64,000 nt of DNA, taken from positions 31,656,401 through 31,720,400 of the forward strand of contig NC_087067.1 of the NCBI RefSeq assembly GCF_963678635.1, in the 5' to 3' direction. Shown here piece after piece: positions 44,500 to 58,000 of the stretch. The number at the start of each line of letters is the position of its first letter. The first letter of the stretch is position 1. Below the pieces are notes generated by a model. That model had not been told where the DNA came from. It was given only the letters and a program-made list of their open reading frames with translations, and searched no databases. The translations under genes were made by a program, and so were the position numbers. This DNA is from Symsagittifera roscoffensis. Lineage: Eukaryota > Xenacoelomorpha > Acoela > Convolutidae.

Positions 44500-45900
44500 G
44501 ATAAAATATTGATGAACAAAATAAGATTAACTCAACCTCCCCTCATAGGTATATTTCTTTGAGCTGTTCGATTCGTTTATATAATCTAATAACCTCGTGC
44601 TTTGTATTTAACCAGTTAATTAATGCATACCTTTTCTAACGATTGTTTCTACTCTAACTTTTGTCAAGACAACTTGACGAACTAAGGTGAGACTTATAGT
44701 TTAGGATAAAATTACTAAGCAATCAACCAGCAATGAACGCTTAGTAAAGCAAAAACACCGAAAACCTGTGATTGATATTGATTCCTGTAATTCCTGTAAT
44801 TATCCTGAAAGTCAGACCATGTTGTTTCTGCATGATTAGCATAAAAAGTTAGCAATTGAAACTTTTACATTGAACATCTATCAATAGAAGAAAAGATATT
44901 AGTATTGAATCGTAGAAAAAACCGCATACCGAATTTAATTAATAATTTAGGAAGGGATTTTTGTACAGTTTTCGTCTGTATGAGGTAACTGCACTCCGGT
45001 GACTTCTAGAAGTCATATAGAAAAACAGAGTGCAAATGAACTCACCCATTTCCAGTTCTGCCTCAAGACTTTTGCCTGTAAACCAATTTAAAACGTACAA
45101 GTAAAAAAGTAATTTGAGGTCATTTATACGCGTTCAAAAAACTAATTTTAAGCTTAGGGTTCCAATTTTTGATTGGTACGCGGACCAAGAGTTCGTAACC
45201 CAAGTTCAACATTAAATTCAAAAACGGCTAAAAAAATGTTTCTATCAAATACAGGGGCTGTATAATACGGGGAATAGTTTCTGTATGTTTTATGTGTCAC
45301 TTCTTCATACAACCTTTGAGAGGTTATACAAGGGTTGTTAGTTTATTAATGTCTCGTTCAGTAATTTAACGGTCGGCTTATAAAAGAAGGAAATTTTAAA
45401 CACAAACAAAACAGCCAAATGAACTGAAAAAATGTAAAAGAAATGCAAGGAAACAGAAAAAAAACGGAGTTGTTTTTTTTTTGTTTTGTTTGTGAAAACA
45501 TAGCCAACAGACAGTTGCGTAAAAAACTAATGAGCGCAAGTAAACAGAAAAAAAACTGACTTGTTTTTCCAAGATTGAATTTTTTTGATTAAGTTAACCC
45601 AACTTGAGAAAACTGGATCAATAGGTAAAATTTTTGTTTCGCTGGGAAATCTGATAAATAAATTCCCTTTTCGAATTAGACGTTGATCAAGTTTTTCGTG
45701 ATTGTTTAACTTTCGCTGTTCGATAGTGGAGTTTATCTTCCTTTAAACAAAAGAAATGAACTGAACTTAAAATTAAATCAAAAAACAAACCGAAAAAGTA
45801 AAATTGAACCTGAACAAATTTTAAAACGTTTCATCAAAAAAAGCCGAAAAAAATCGCCACCTCTTAGGAGTCTGAACTACGTTCATCGACTCTTAAATAT
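44500..45900. other. No gene seen; contains one dispersed repeat
   Basis: AT-rich spacer. R2 repeat copy 2 occupies 45500-45900, next to the 3' end of the phosphatase gene. Confidence 0.5.
45500..45900 (+). repeat. Dispersed repeat family R2, copy 2
   Basis: CATAGCCAACAGACAGTTG, then GAGCGCAAGTAAACAG, GGATCAATAGGTAAA, CGATAGTGGAGTTTA and ending GTTCATCGACTCTTAA, in the same order as at 62588-63060. Confidence 0.75.
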
Positions 45901-45914
45901 TTTTTTAACACTGG

Positions 45915-46079
45915 TCACCACAAAGTTAAGGAAACTTTCTGGTGACTAAATATGCGGTGAATAGAAATGTATAGCTCACCCCCCGTCCAAAGGTTTCCCA
46001 GATTCTTGCGTGTGATGAATGACGACTTGTGTTTTGTCAAGAAGAGGAGCACCAATTGGTACAGAAACAGGTACTGATG
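45915..46079 (-). CDS. RPTP last exon (C-terminal helix and stop)
   Basis: Acceptor TATATGTTTTAG, phase 0, 55 codons. It begins HQYLFLYQLVLLFL, which aligns with the EQYxFxYxxL that ends tyrosine phosphatase domains. It supplies the HQY right after MIPVI of the previous exon, giving the exact spacing of MVQTEEQY. A basic tail and TGA follow. There is no second phosphatase domain after it. Confidence 0.75.
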   Translation of the reverse strand, partial: HQYLFLYQLVLLFLTKHKSSFITRKNLGNLWTGGELYISIHRIFSHQKVSLTLW

Positions 46080-49000
46080 CTAAAACATATAAAGAAGTTT
46101 TTTAAAACTAATTCTACAACTTTCGCCTCTCATATCATTAAATGCCATGACAAATCATGGAAATTGTGAGTCTATTCGGGTTCCTAATTGGGGATTCAAT
46201 TTCATACAAATCCAGTTATTTGAAAACCATTTTGATGGATGTTGACTCTATGGGCGGATAAGAGATACTGACAGATACTATGCCTTATAATTATATCATT
46301 GCAGAGGGGCGGTTGGGAGTCTGTTCATCTCTTACTATGACGGGTATCATGTCTCTCCTGCATATGCGGAGGTCGGCCACACAGCCCATCACGTCACTGT
46401 ATGTCTTCTCCGAGGCCTCCTGCAACAGTCTGTCGCTCGCAATGTACAGACCACACGAGCGGGATCCGTTTCTGAATTAGAAAGTACTAGTTGTAAGTTC
46501 CACTACTATGAGAAACAGTAAGTTAACTAACGAGTTAACGACTTTGAATATCGTAAGTAATAAGTTACAAGTTTCGCATATTCTTTCCAATTTTGCAAAA
46601 TTTAGAACTAACGGACAGTGTACAAGTATCTCGGACGAGTTCCTGGCTGCGTGTGGCTTGAATGCACCTCTGACCTGCAACACGAACTCCAGCACCTGGC
46701 TCACTTTGGCCAAGTCCCCGTTGGCAGGGAAGCCAGGGTAGTATACCACCAGAATGGTACGCTTCTCCACCGTCTAGCACAGAAAGCTATCAATCAATCT
46801 AATTTAACCAGCCATTTCACAAACGTACCGTGAAATCACAAACGCTGCCACTCTGTGCATTTGTATATGTAGTATAGCCTAGTGTGGTCTACCTGTCTGT
46901 TGAGCATGACAATGGTGGACTCTGTGTGGTAGGAGGAGGGCGTCTGGGTGAGTCCCTTCTGCAGAAGGGTGAAGTGGTGCACATACAGTGGCTTGACGTC
47001 ATCCTCCGGAAGATAATCCACACACATTGTCTAATAAAGTTAATTTCAAAATGTATTCATTCAAGCTGCAAAAAGCCACATGTACAAGTTCAGATTACCT
47101 TTCTAGATATCCAAGCAAACCCGAACAAAAGAGGCTGAGAGTAAAGTAAGAATTTTCCTCTGAGAGATAAAATACCAAATTTTCAAACGCTCTTGTACTA
47201 TTCTATAGATAAACATTTAAAATATTTCGTGCGATAGAAATCATTCCAGATTTTCTTTGACAAAAACAAAACGAAAAACTGTTGTGGCTACGAAACTCTA
47301 AAATAGAAGGTAAAGATCTCATTGCGTTCATTGAAAAATAAACATCAAAAAGCTTGTTATTCCATTCGCTCTGAAGAGGTAGCAGGAAAAGTGTTTGTGT
47401 CAGTTGACTACTTTTCCGTTGTTGTCATAGTCCTCTAGCATGACGATACAGGGCACGTTGGTGTCCCAGACCAGTCGCCAGAAGCCACGCACACACTCCG
47501 CACTCTTCGGGTGACAGACGGCCACGTACTTGACCTTGTTCCTGTTAGACGCTCCCTTGAAACACAATTTAATATCAAACACTTGGCAGCTCAATCGTTG
47601 ACAAACATGACTTCATCAAACCTCCAAAAAAACCTTGAAAAGCGAGCTAAGTGAGCACCTTGATGTAGCTTGCATTGTAGTACCCGCCCATCAAGTGTCC
47701 CATTGGGTCTTCACTGTAGTTGCACTTGATACTCGCCAGACTAGTTTCATCTCAAACAAATAAACAAGTAACGACTCAATTTTGGACACATTTGGACACA
47801 TTTATCATTTCTTGAGACTTTTCATTCAAAAATTGAAACTTCTCTCTTCTTCGAAAATAAAAATTATATTCACCATGGTTATCGCATAAAACAAAAACCC
47901 AGCAGCTGCGACAAGGAAAACAAAAAACTGTTACATAAAAAATACAAAAAAAAGATATGATCTACTTGTTCGGATTCAGCCACCCCCTCAAATTCTGAGT
48001 TCATTCATGAGACATGGGAACGTAAATGAACTAACATGGCAACACGTGGCTGTTCTGCGGGAGAGGGCGCTGGTTGTTGCGGCTGACCAGTCGTGAGTCA
48101 TAGGCAGTCACAGTGGGCATACACGGGAACTCGTCTTCACTGAATCTCTGCAGCACACAGAGATAAATATTTTTATACCACATGGATTCTATTACTTATA
48201 ATGTCCAAATATAAAAAAATCAATCTCTTAATTTATATTTAAAAACCATGATATTGGCAAAAAATGATACAGCTTGTTTTAAAATTATTTATGATAGAAA
48301 GAAAAAGTATAACTCAACTCAATCTGAATTTGAAAAATTTACATAAATGGCTAATTTTTTTCTTTAGCGAACTTAAAACTAAACATAGCCAATAAACAGT
48401 AGGAAAAGAGTCACGAAACACCTGGAATTTTTTTTAAAAAAAAGTCTAATTTCAGAATTATTTGTTGAAATTAACCCAATTTGAGAAAACTGGATCAACT
48501 TGCCCCGTACTCCTGTATGAGGAGTTTGTGGTGGTTGTCGGAGAGGTCGAACACGGCACCAGGGAACAGTTTGTGCCAGATAGGGTGGCGCCAGTCGAAC
48601 ACCAGATCTTCACTGCGATTAACCGCGATGGATCGGTGCTTCAGAGTGAAGTACAGATTTCTACAGGCGGCAAAAAAAAGCAATCGTAGAGCCAAAAGAC
48701 AGTAGGAAAAATGTCAATAAACTAAACTCCTGAAAACTGAAAACATTTTTTGTAATTCGAAAAAAAGTACATTTACTAAATTTTTTTTTTGAATTTCCAG
48801 AATCTTATATAATTGACAAGTTTAAAAAAAACCAACCCTTTTCAAGACAACTATAGGAAAAATTTTAATTCCGCTAGCAGTTCTGAATATTAAAATCAAT
48901 CCAAATATGAAACTCATTACGAGGCCAGACTGTGTATTTTGTGAATTAAGTGCAGATCCCGCAACAAGGACGCTCTCTTTAATCTTGCTTTTTTCTTTCG

Positions 49001-52000
49001 TTTTCTTTGATCACTCGGAAAAAAATTTAACATGTTTAATGACTTGACTCTGGTTTCCGGAGACTTGCATACACTAAATTGCGTGGGCCTATCTAGAGCA
49101 CAGTTTGGCCAACATAGAAGCTGTACAGCTAATGACGGCAAACTGATGTTGTGCCCCTGCTTAAGGATTACATGCAACGTTTTTGCTTATTTTTCTGAGC
49201 GGGTAATGTTGCCTCACCCTCAAGCAACGAGCGCAAAACATGATGCCCCGCACTGGAGTTCCATTGATAAAAATTGATTACATTTGACTTTTATTGTCAG
49301 TGTGTATAAAAGTGAAAAATAATCAATTAAAAATGGATTTTTTTGCTAATATTTAAGAGAACACTAAATCCCATTGCAAATCAACTAATATCAATTAGTT
49401 TCCATTTTTATAGATATTGACAAGGAAATTCTATTTGAATTGATTTTTTTCCACTTTATTGAGACGCGAATCTTTCTTAATCCTCCTTCAATCTTAATCT
49501 TTCTTCAATTTTACTGAGACTGAACAATTTTAATGAAAATATGTTTTGCTTGAAATATCTTTTAAGCTTGCCTTGTATCCAATTAGCCTCAACTTTATAA
49601 TTTTCTAATGAAATTCATTAATTTAATCTCTGCAGTTGTTTTCGATGAGCAATTGGCGTCGATTCACTCTCCACAATTTATACGCCACCAATGACTATCT
49701 CTTTCTTAATCATCCAAATTTGATTGATTAGTGTCAGTTATCCTTCTCAATTAAAAAAATAACTTTCTGATAGATCGCGTGCCAAAAAACGAATTGTTTT
49801 TGCCAAAATCTTCAAAAAATGGCATTTCTGAACCACTTGAACCATTCTGAACCACAGCCCTAGCACCCCACCCCCCCTCCCCCCAGGTTCAGGTGGGCGT
49901 GTGGTTCAAGTGGAGGGTTTTGATCAGGTGGACAGGTTTGTGTGGGGGGGGGGGGGGTGATTCAGCTGTGGGGGTGAGCGTAGGGACAAACATTGGGTGG
50001 GGGTGGATCATTAACGGAAATATTTTGCAGTTTGAGAAACTTTAGTTTTAGAAATTGAGTAGGCCGTACATTCGCTTTGCATAATTTCCGCAGTATTCAT
50101 TTGATAATGGCAGAAATGCTTGCAAAATTTTGCACGAAGCGAAACAAAAATGAAGTGGAAAATACATTTTAATTGATTTTAAATGGATTATAAATAACTT
50201 TGATTTTGATTTAAAAAAACAATGGATTAAAACCAATTTTTCATTCCATTTTGGTGTCTGATATCATTTTAGACCAAAAAATTCATTATAATTGACTTTT
50301 TTTCCCTTTTTCTTAGATACAGGGTGCCTCGTACATCCGAACTTTCGCTTCAGAGGCGGAGACGTAACCGCTTCACCATCACTCCTCAAATTGGAAGTCG
50401 TTCAGTTCACTTTTTTGACATCATGAAATCTTACTTAATTTTAGAGCGTAACTTACCTTACTTTTAGCAAATGGCGATCTATATAAGAATATTTAGAACG
50501 TTCATATTGCCCGCAAAGGATAATACTCAATGAAGATTATTACCGCAAAGGATAACAATCAATATCGATAATATTATGTTTTCATAGTCAGTCTCCACAA
50601 AAACAAACATATTATATTATAATCAATCAAAAGTGGATCATAATCTACGTTTTTGACAAATCAATATGATCCATTTTAATCGATTAAATTGGTTTGTTTA
50701 AATTTGTTTCTAAATTTAGTCTGACAGTTAGACGATACTATTTCACAAATTCAGTTGCTTTCGATTTACCGCACCTTCTATTCGAAAATTGCAAAATGAG
50801 ACTTTTTTGGCTAAGAAAATTGCTATCTTGTTTTCAACTTTTTCCCTTTACCTTTTTTATGTTTTATTTTTTTCTAGTTTCCACTGATTTTTGTTCTAAC
50901 TTAATTCCAATTTACATCCCTCATTCCCTACTTGTCCCCCATACCACATTAAGCCCCCTTTCAACGCCCCAGTTTACCATCCCTCCTCACGTTAACTACC
51001 TCCAACTTGCGAGGGGGGGGGGGGGGGGAGTGGGTGTGGCTAAAGTATGGGGGGCATAAACTGGTGGAGGGGACAAACGTTAGGGTGCGTGTGTGTGTGA
51101 GTGGGGAGGGGGTGGAATGGAGAATGGAGTGTGGCGGAGGGTGTGGAAGGGCAATTATGGGGGCGTGAAAGTTCGCTCGGGTCTCACTTTTGCAGAACTC
51201 GCTGCAAAAAGTAGTGTAAAAATTTCATATTTGCAAAAAAAAATAATCAATTTTTGTCAAAAAAAAATCAATTTTTGGTTGAAATCACCTAAAAATCCAT
51301 TTTCATGGTTAGATGGGCCATGAAAATGGATTATATGGGGTCAGTTTTTTTGCCGATATAATCCATTATAACAGTTTATGTTCTATAAAACTCCAGTGCG
51401 GGTGGCCTTTCAGTAACAACTGCATTTGTTTTCTTGGGTATATTTTGCTGCCAGAGGCTTTTTTTACTGCAAAACTGTTAGTTTTAATGAGTTTTTAAAA
51501 ATCTAATATTATCAAAAAAAAATTGTAACCGACAGTGCCTCGAATGTTCTGATTGTTACTTTTGTAGTCTCCGGAAGTTTGAAATTCAAGCAAGGCTGAA
51601 AATGTTTCAATTTAAAATCTAAAATCGTCCCTCTGTACGCAAAGTTATCTACTACCAAGCTATGTCGTAGCTGCGCGTTGAAACTCATTTTGAACCGACT
51701 AGCTTGCTCCTGAGGAAGCTTGATCTGATTTTATTCACAACTCCATAACCTATGCTCATAGTTAAAAAATTGAGTCCAACTCAGCATTTTTCGAAACTTC
51801 AAAATCCTGTAGTTTACCAATTTTGTTCAAAAAATTTATAACAAAAAAATCTCTTTTGTTTCCAAGCACATAGGCAGAGAAAACCGAGCACAAAAAGCAA
51901 ACGCCGTTTGCAGTTAATGTCTTAATAAAAGAAAAAACTGCTGTTTTTTGTTCATGGCAGGTCAATCCAGTGTTTCACAATACTTTGATATGATGTCCCT

Positions 52001-55000
52001 CTTTACCACATAAGACAGATGTTTTTGACACTGCCCTTCTGTACTCACTTTTTGTAGTTGTCGCGGAATGCAAAGTATGTGGCGAATGTGAGGACGAGTG
52101 TGGCCACTTGAAGGACGAAGAAGAAAACTACCAGGAACTCGATTGACTCATCTTTCGGCTTGTACTCACTCACTAAAACCAAATTAGACGTCAATGAATG
52201 CAATGTAACAGAAAAAACTTACTTGTTTTTTAAAAAATCCATTACGAGACCAAACTGCCCTCTGGATAGGCGCACAATTTTGTGTCTGTATGTTTCTGGA
52301 TTCAAGAGACAAATTTTTAAACATGTTCCAAAATGTAAGAGGATTCCACTTACAAAATTTCCGTGGACTCCGCGTACAAATATTTGTAGCGTAATTTTTT
52401 TGGTCGGTACTTAAGTTTTATTGCGGATTGTGCGTTTAACATCCGATGACATCTTGGAGACCCCGCACTTGTGGCTAATTTTGAAAGGCGTTTTTGGCTA
52501 ACTTTGAAGGAGAGCGCGCGTTGAAAAAAAGCGATTTTGACTTGCTTTTCAAAAAATTTGTCTAAATAGGGATCTGATTGTTCTGAGAAATCCTAAAAAA
52601 GCGCCAATCTGATAAAATGTTTCTTTGTTACGGATAATTCTACTTAGTTACAAATAAGATATGTTTAAACAGTGAATTAATCTCTGAATTAAAACATTAA
52701 AAAGTGAGCGGTCATTCTCTCCGTCGGAGAGAATGAAGATAACAAGGTCATATCTAAATTAACCAGTTAAGAAACTTTAAAACTAATTAAATGAAATAAG
52801 ACGAATAGTGAGATTCGCAACATTCCCCTTAGTGGGAAAAAAAATTAAAGTACTAAGCGCCATGATACATAACATGTTATCTAACCCTTTTTCTCCCTCT
52901 CGAGAAGTCCAACAAGGATTGAAAATTAAATACTGTGCAATATCACGAATGAAATTTTAGTGCTCCGAAGGAATGACTGAATTAGAAAGAATGATATAAT
53001 TTCTAATTCCGGCGGATTATAATCCCTAGTTATAAGAAGGTAAACTCTAACTGCGCTGAAACGAAATACTAGTACGATATAATGACTAAATGCGAGTTTT
53101 CAAGTTTTTGGTTTAGTTTAGCTGTCCCCTTCCATGAATTTTTCTAGCTCAGCGTTAAAAATTTCACTGTCTAAGTCGATGTAGTTGTCGAAACTGTTCA
53201 CCGCATCTCTCAGGGATTCGTCAGTAGAGGCGATGGAGAATTGATCGGGAGATGAAGGGTACGCTGGGCCCGGTGCACGGTCCTCCGGTAGAGTGTCGCA
53301 AATGTGAGTCTGGTTCTCCGAGGGATTCTCTCTGAAGGTAAGAGTGGGGAAGCCCGAGCTGTCGCCTTCGTCCAGAGATATAGGGTTATTCGCGGAGCCT
53401 GGTTGGTTTTCGCACTCGTCTATAATATCTATGTAATATCGCTTACCATAGAATTGTGGGGGACCAACATTTCGACTTGAACGTCTTGATTTAAATTCGT
53501 TACCGGTGGTATGATTTCCTTAGGATGTCTTTCCTCACTATTTGCACTTTGGTTAGAGGAGTCCTCTATCTGAAAGACTGGGAATTCCACCGGATTTTCT
53601 CCTTCCAATGCTTTTGTTGAATCCGAAGGAATCTTTGGGCCCTCTGTTGTCGTAGCGGTAGAAGATTCGCCAGGTGGGTGTGAGGTAGATTGAGGTGCTG
53701 GCTTTATACTAATTGGGCATTCCGCTGTATCTGTAGATGGAAGCTGTTCGTCTAAAATCTCAGATTTTATATTAGTTTGATATGTTTGAGGAGCTAATGG
53801 TGGGGAAGGGTTTTTTGTTAAAATTGAGGTTATCTGAAATGAAGCGTTTTCGTATCATTTCTCTGCATGGAAAACCTCCCGCAATCCATTCCCAATCACT
53901 AATGTCCGACGTATCCGACGGAATGAACATGGATTCGTCACCTGCTAAGTATCCTGTGTTCGAAGTCGAGGCTTTATTTCGGTTTCGCTTCGGTTTGTTG
54001 AATTTAGTAGGCTGTCTCGTTCCTCTAGAACTGGTGGTGACCGGGTGAAAGACTCTGTGTGACGTCCTGTCTTAGTGTCTGGTTTCCGCGTCTGTTGTGT
54101 CTTCGCTTTATTTGTCTTTCTTGGACCTACTTGTAAATCACTGTTAGAAAAAGAGGGAAATGAGATATTTCCTTTGAATGAACGAATTGTAGAGGATTTA
54201 GACTTTGGGATGGCGATGTCCGATTTTCTAATGATTTTTCCGTCGGATAGTTCAACCGTGGATTTTGTTGAGTTTATTATTTTCTGACCTAGTTGTTTAT
54301 AGAAGGGATTTCCGTTTATACTTCCGTTGGTTTTTCGTAGTAAATTACCTTTAAACGGACTGTTTAAGGCCAATTGGGAAGATGAAGGTTTTGAGGTTGT
54401 AGGAAGGTCTGAGTCGTAGCCTTTCTCCAATGGTGACTGGTTCTTTTTCGGTACTAGAAAGTCTTTGTATCCGTCCTCTATCCGATCGTCAGCATTCCAG
54501 TCAAGGGCCCTTTCTCTGCTTAAGATCGACTTCCCTTTGTCTAAAAATCCACCGGATAATTTATTAGATGCCAATTGCTTCCAGATCGTGTTCGGTTTTC
54601 TATTAAAGTGTATTTCGAACGGTGAGCATTTTATTTTTGATTGGAAGGAAGATCGTAAATTCCAAATGATTTTCGAAATGGCAGTTTGTAATGTAGGTTT
54701 TTGTTGTTCTAAAGACATTGCTAATAATTTGATTTTTACAGTATGAACAAGTTTTTCTACAAGACCGTTAGAACGATGGTCCCCAACTGTACAAAATATT
54801 AATTTGATATTAAGAGAATTGCAAAATAATTCAAAATCCTGACTAGTAAAACAGGATGCGTGGTCAACACGAATGGAGTTAGGAATCCCATGGAGATAGA
54901 AATAATCTTGAAGGAATTCGATTACCGTGTTTGATGACGTTGAAGAAGTAATTTTTGCTGATGGGAATTTTGAAAAACGATCTATACATAATAAGATGTA

Positions 55001-58000
55001 TTTATTGTTTCCCCAGTTGTTATCTAATGGACCGGCAAAATCAAGGTTTAATTCCTCATTTGGTTCAAATAAAGTGGGAAATTCGCTAATTTGTGTAGTT
55101 GGTATGATGCTTTTTATATTCTTACCAGTTTGGGTGCATTGTGTGCAATTAATCCCGTGGAAGTAAATTTGTCGGTTTATATGTGGCCACCAAATATATT
55201 GTGCCAGGTATTTCGTACCAAATTGGCCAGGGTGTGATTCGTGTAAAGTTTTTAAAACGGCGTTTCTAAGTGTAAACGGAATAACCAATTTTCCATCCAT
55301 ATATAATAGTCCGTCGGATTCATGGAGGTCTTTCGAAAATTGGTGTAAGTAACGGGAATTTGCGTTGATGTTTTCTACTTTTTTCTGTAAAGCTTTCACA
55401 ATTGGTTTAACATCTCATCATCTTCCGTTAATAAAGCAACCAACTTTGCATTGAATAAAGTATTTAAATCCAAAGGTCTTTCAGGTAACTTGAGGTTTTC
55501 TCGAAATTTAGTTACTAACTTTTTGTGCTCTGAGGAAATTTGGAAATCAATAGAGACCTGTATCCCGGAAGTGGAAGGATTTACTACAATTTAGTTATTT
55601 GACATAATTACACTATTTATAAGTTTGAAATCCGAAGGATTACTAATTAAGCTACTGTTAATAATTAAAAAATAAATAAAGGCTGAATTTGATAGAAGGA
55701 TTTTAGTAGAATCTGTGCTTGAGAAATCCGAGGGAATACATTTAGAGTCACAAAATTCTGTTCTATAGTGTTTTTGATTGCAGATTGAGATGGAAGAATT
55801 GACGAAATTCAATGCTGTAATTATTACGTGATTTCGTAATTTCGTGTACTGGGAATTTTCCGAAATTGAATTAATTGAATTACGTAATGGATTTTCATTA
55901 TCCAAAGGATTGAGTGCATTATATATTTTTTCGGTAGTTGCAACTACGAATTCTTCGTCGTAATGGGATGGGGGAATTGCTTTACCCGAAGGAGTTCTTG
56001 AAATTAGATCGGTAAAACCCATATCTTTTCCCGCTAAATACTTGATAGTAAAATTGAATGGTAGAAGACGATCTACCCATCTTGTCAATCGGCTATGGTA
56101 CGTTTTGTTTCCGTGATTAGAAGACAAAGCGGAAAGGAGAGCTTTGTGGTCGGTAATAATTTCGAATTCGGAGCCGTAGAGATAATTTTTGTAATGTTCC
56201 ACCGCCCATACAACTCCTAATAACTCTAATTCGTTTGTTGAATATTTGGATTCATGAGGATTTAAAAATCCTGAAGCAAATGACACTGTTTTCCAAACGT
56301 TTTCATGGAGTTGTTCGAGGGATGCACCTAACCCATTGTGTGAAGCATCGGTTTTTACTCTCGTGGACTTTTTTACGTCGAAGTGTGTGTTTTCAGTAAG
56401 ATTTACTATTTCTGATTTAATCTTATCGAATGCTTTTGAGTGATCTTCATTCCATAGAAAAATTGACTTTTTGTTTAGAAGAGGTCTAAGGGGGCTTCCG
56501 AGGGATGCTAAATTTGGTACAAATTTAATGTACTGATTAGTTGACCCGAAGAATGATCTTAATTCTTTTAGATTCTTTGGAATTGGAATATCTTTGATTG
56601 CCTTGGTTTTATCGAATAGTGGAGCGATTCCGGTTGTCAATATTTTAAAGCCGAGCCATTCGATTTCTTTTTGGAAGAATTTGCATTTCGACCATTTAAC
56701 TGCGAAATTGTAACTATCTAGCGTTGATAAAGTTTTATAAACAATTTTCTTGTGATCGTTAAAACTTCCTTTGGAAGCGACTAATATGTCGTCAAGGTAA
56801 CAATTTGTGAAAGGAATATTTCCCAGAGTTGAGTCCATGACTGTTTGAAACTCGTTTGGCATATCGCCGAGTCCGTAAAACCGGTTAAAAATTGATAAGT
56901 GCCTGTTATATCTCCGCCAACTAGGCTAAAATTGCATTGGCTGCTAGTAAAATTGTCTAGCGAGAGTTGACTATATGCGTTCTTTAAGTCTAGATTTGTA
57001 AACCATACTTCTCCGGCGGAGTTGTTTGAAATTTGAGCCGCTACGTTATCCACTAACTCGTGTATATTGGGCATCTGATATTTGTTCTTGTAAATTTGTT
57101 TGTTGATAAATTTTGAATCTAGAGCTAGCTTTATCGATTTGTCTTTTTTACAAGTGATAACTATCGGACTAATAAATCTGTTCTCGTCACAGTTTTCTAA
57201 TTTTTTGATGAGTCCTTCGGATTTAAGTCTGTATAATTCTGATTTTACTGAATCCAGTAAGTGTAAAGGGACCCTCCTGCCTTTTAGTTGAATTGGCTTT
57301 AGTGGTTCGTGAAAGTGTGTTATTTTTGTTTGATTTTTTATCTTTCCAATCCAAAGGAATAATTGTTTGAAGGTTTTGGAAATCATTTCTATTTCATTAT
57401 CTCTGTCAAGTGAGGTAACTGAATTGATAGACTTACAAGTTCTCTTGTTGGTGAGTGTTGTGAATTGTTTTTGTGAAACTTCATTTCCGACTTTTGGTAA
57501 ATTGTTGTTTCCCAAGATGTTTCTTTCATGACCTTGAGTTAAGAAGAAGTGGCATTCCTTGTGAGACCATCCATTTGAGAAAATTGGGTCGATTACCTCT
57601 CCAGTGATATTTATTGCGTTGTTCGTGAATCCGCAATAGAGTTCTTTAGTCGCTTTATCCACTGGATAAATTTTCACATAAGGGTCTCGTAACTTCAACT
57701 CGTGTAACACGTTCTGCTTAAGGAAGCTTACAGGGCTTGCTGAGTCCACCTGTATTTTGAGAATTACTTGGTTTTCATTTCCTAAGCCGATGTTTAGTAA
57801 TTTCTTCAGTTCCTTTCCTTGATCGTCGTAGATAGTTGTTACGTTTTATACAGAGTAATCATCGTTATCGCTCTGTCCGGACTCCGACCATACGTTGATT
57901 ACTCCACAGCATTCTCTATTGGCGTGGTCGATATGTACATCCGGTTGTTCCGAAGGATAATTATGGTCTGTATTATTTACAATTTGACTATCCACAATAT

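Noticed and set aside
46280-47138. Plus-strand open frames across the phosphatase exons
   Set aside because: Shadows: the minus strand gives phosphatase motifs with matching splice phases.
53782-55166. Plus-strand open frames over the retroelement, considered as env
   Set aside because: They are antisense to integrase and the pol tail. No signal peptide or envelope pattern was seen.
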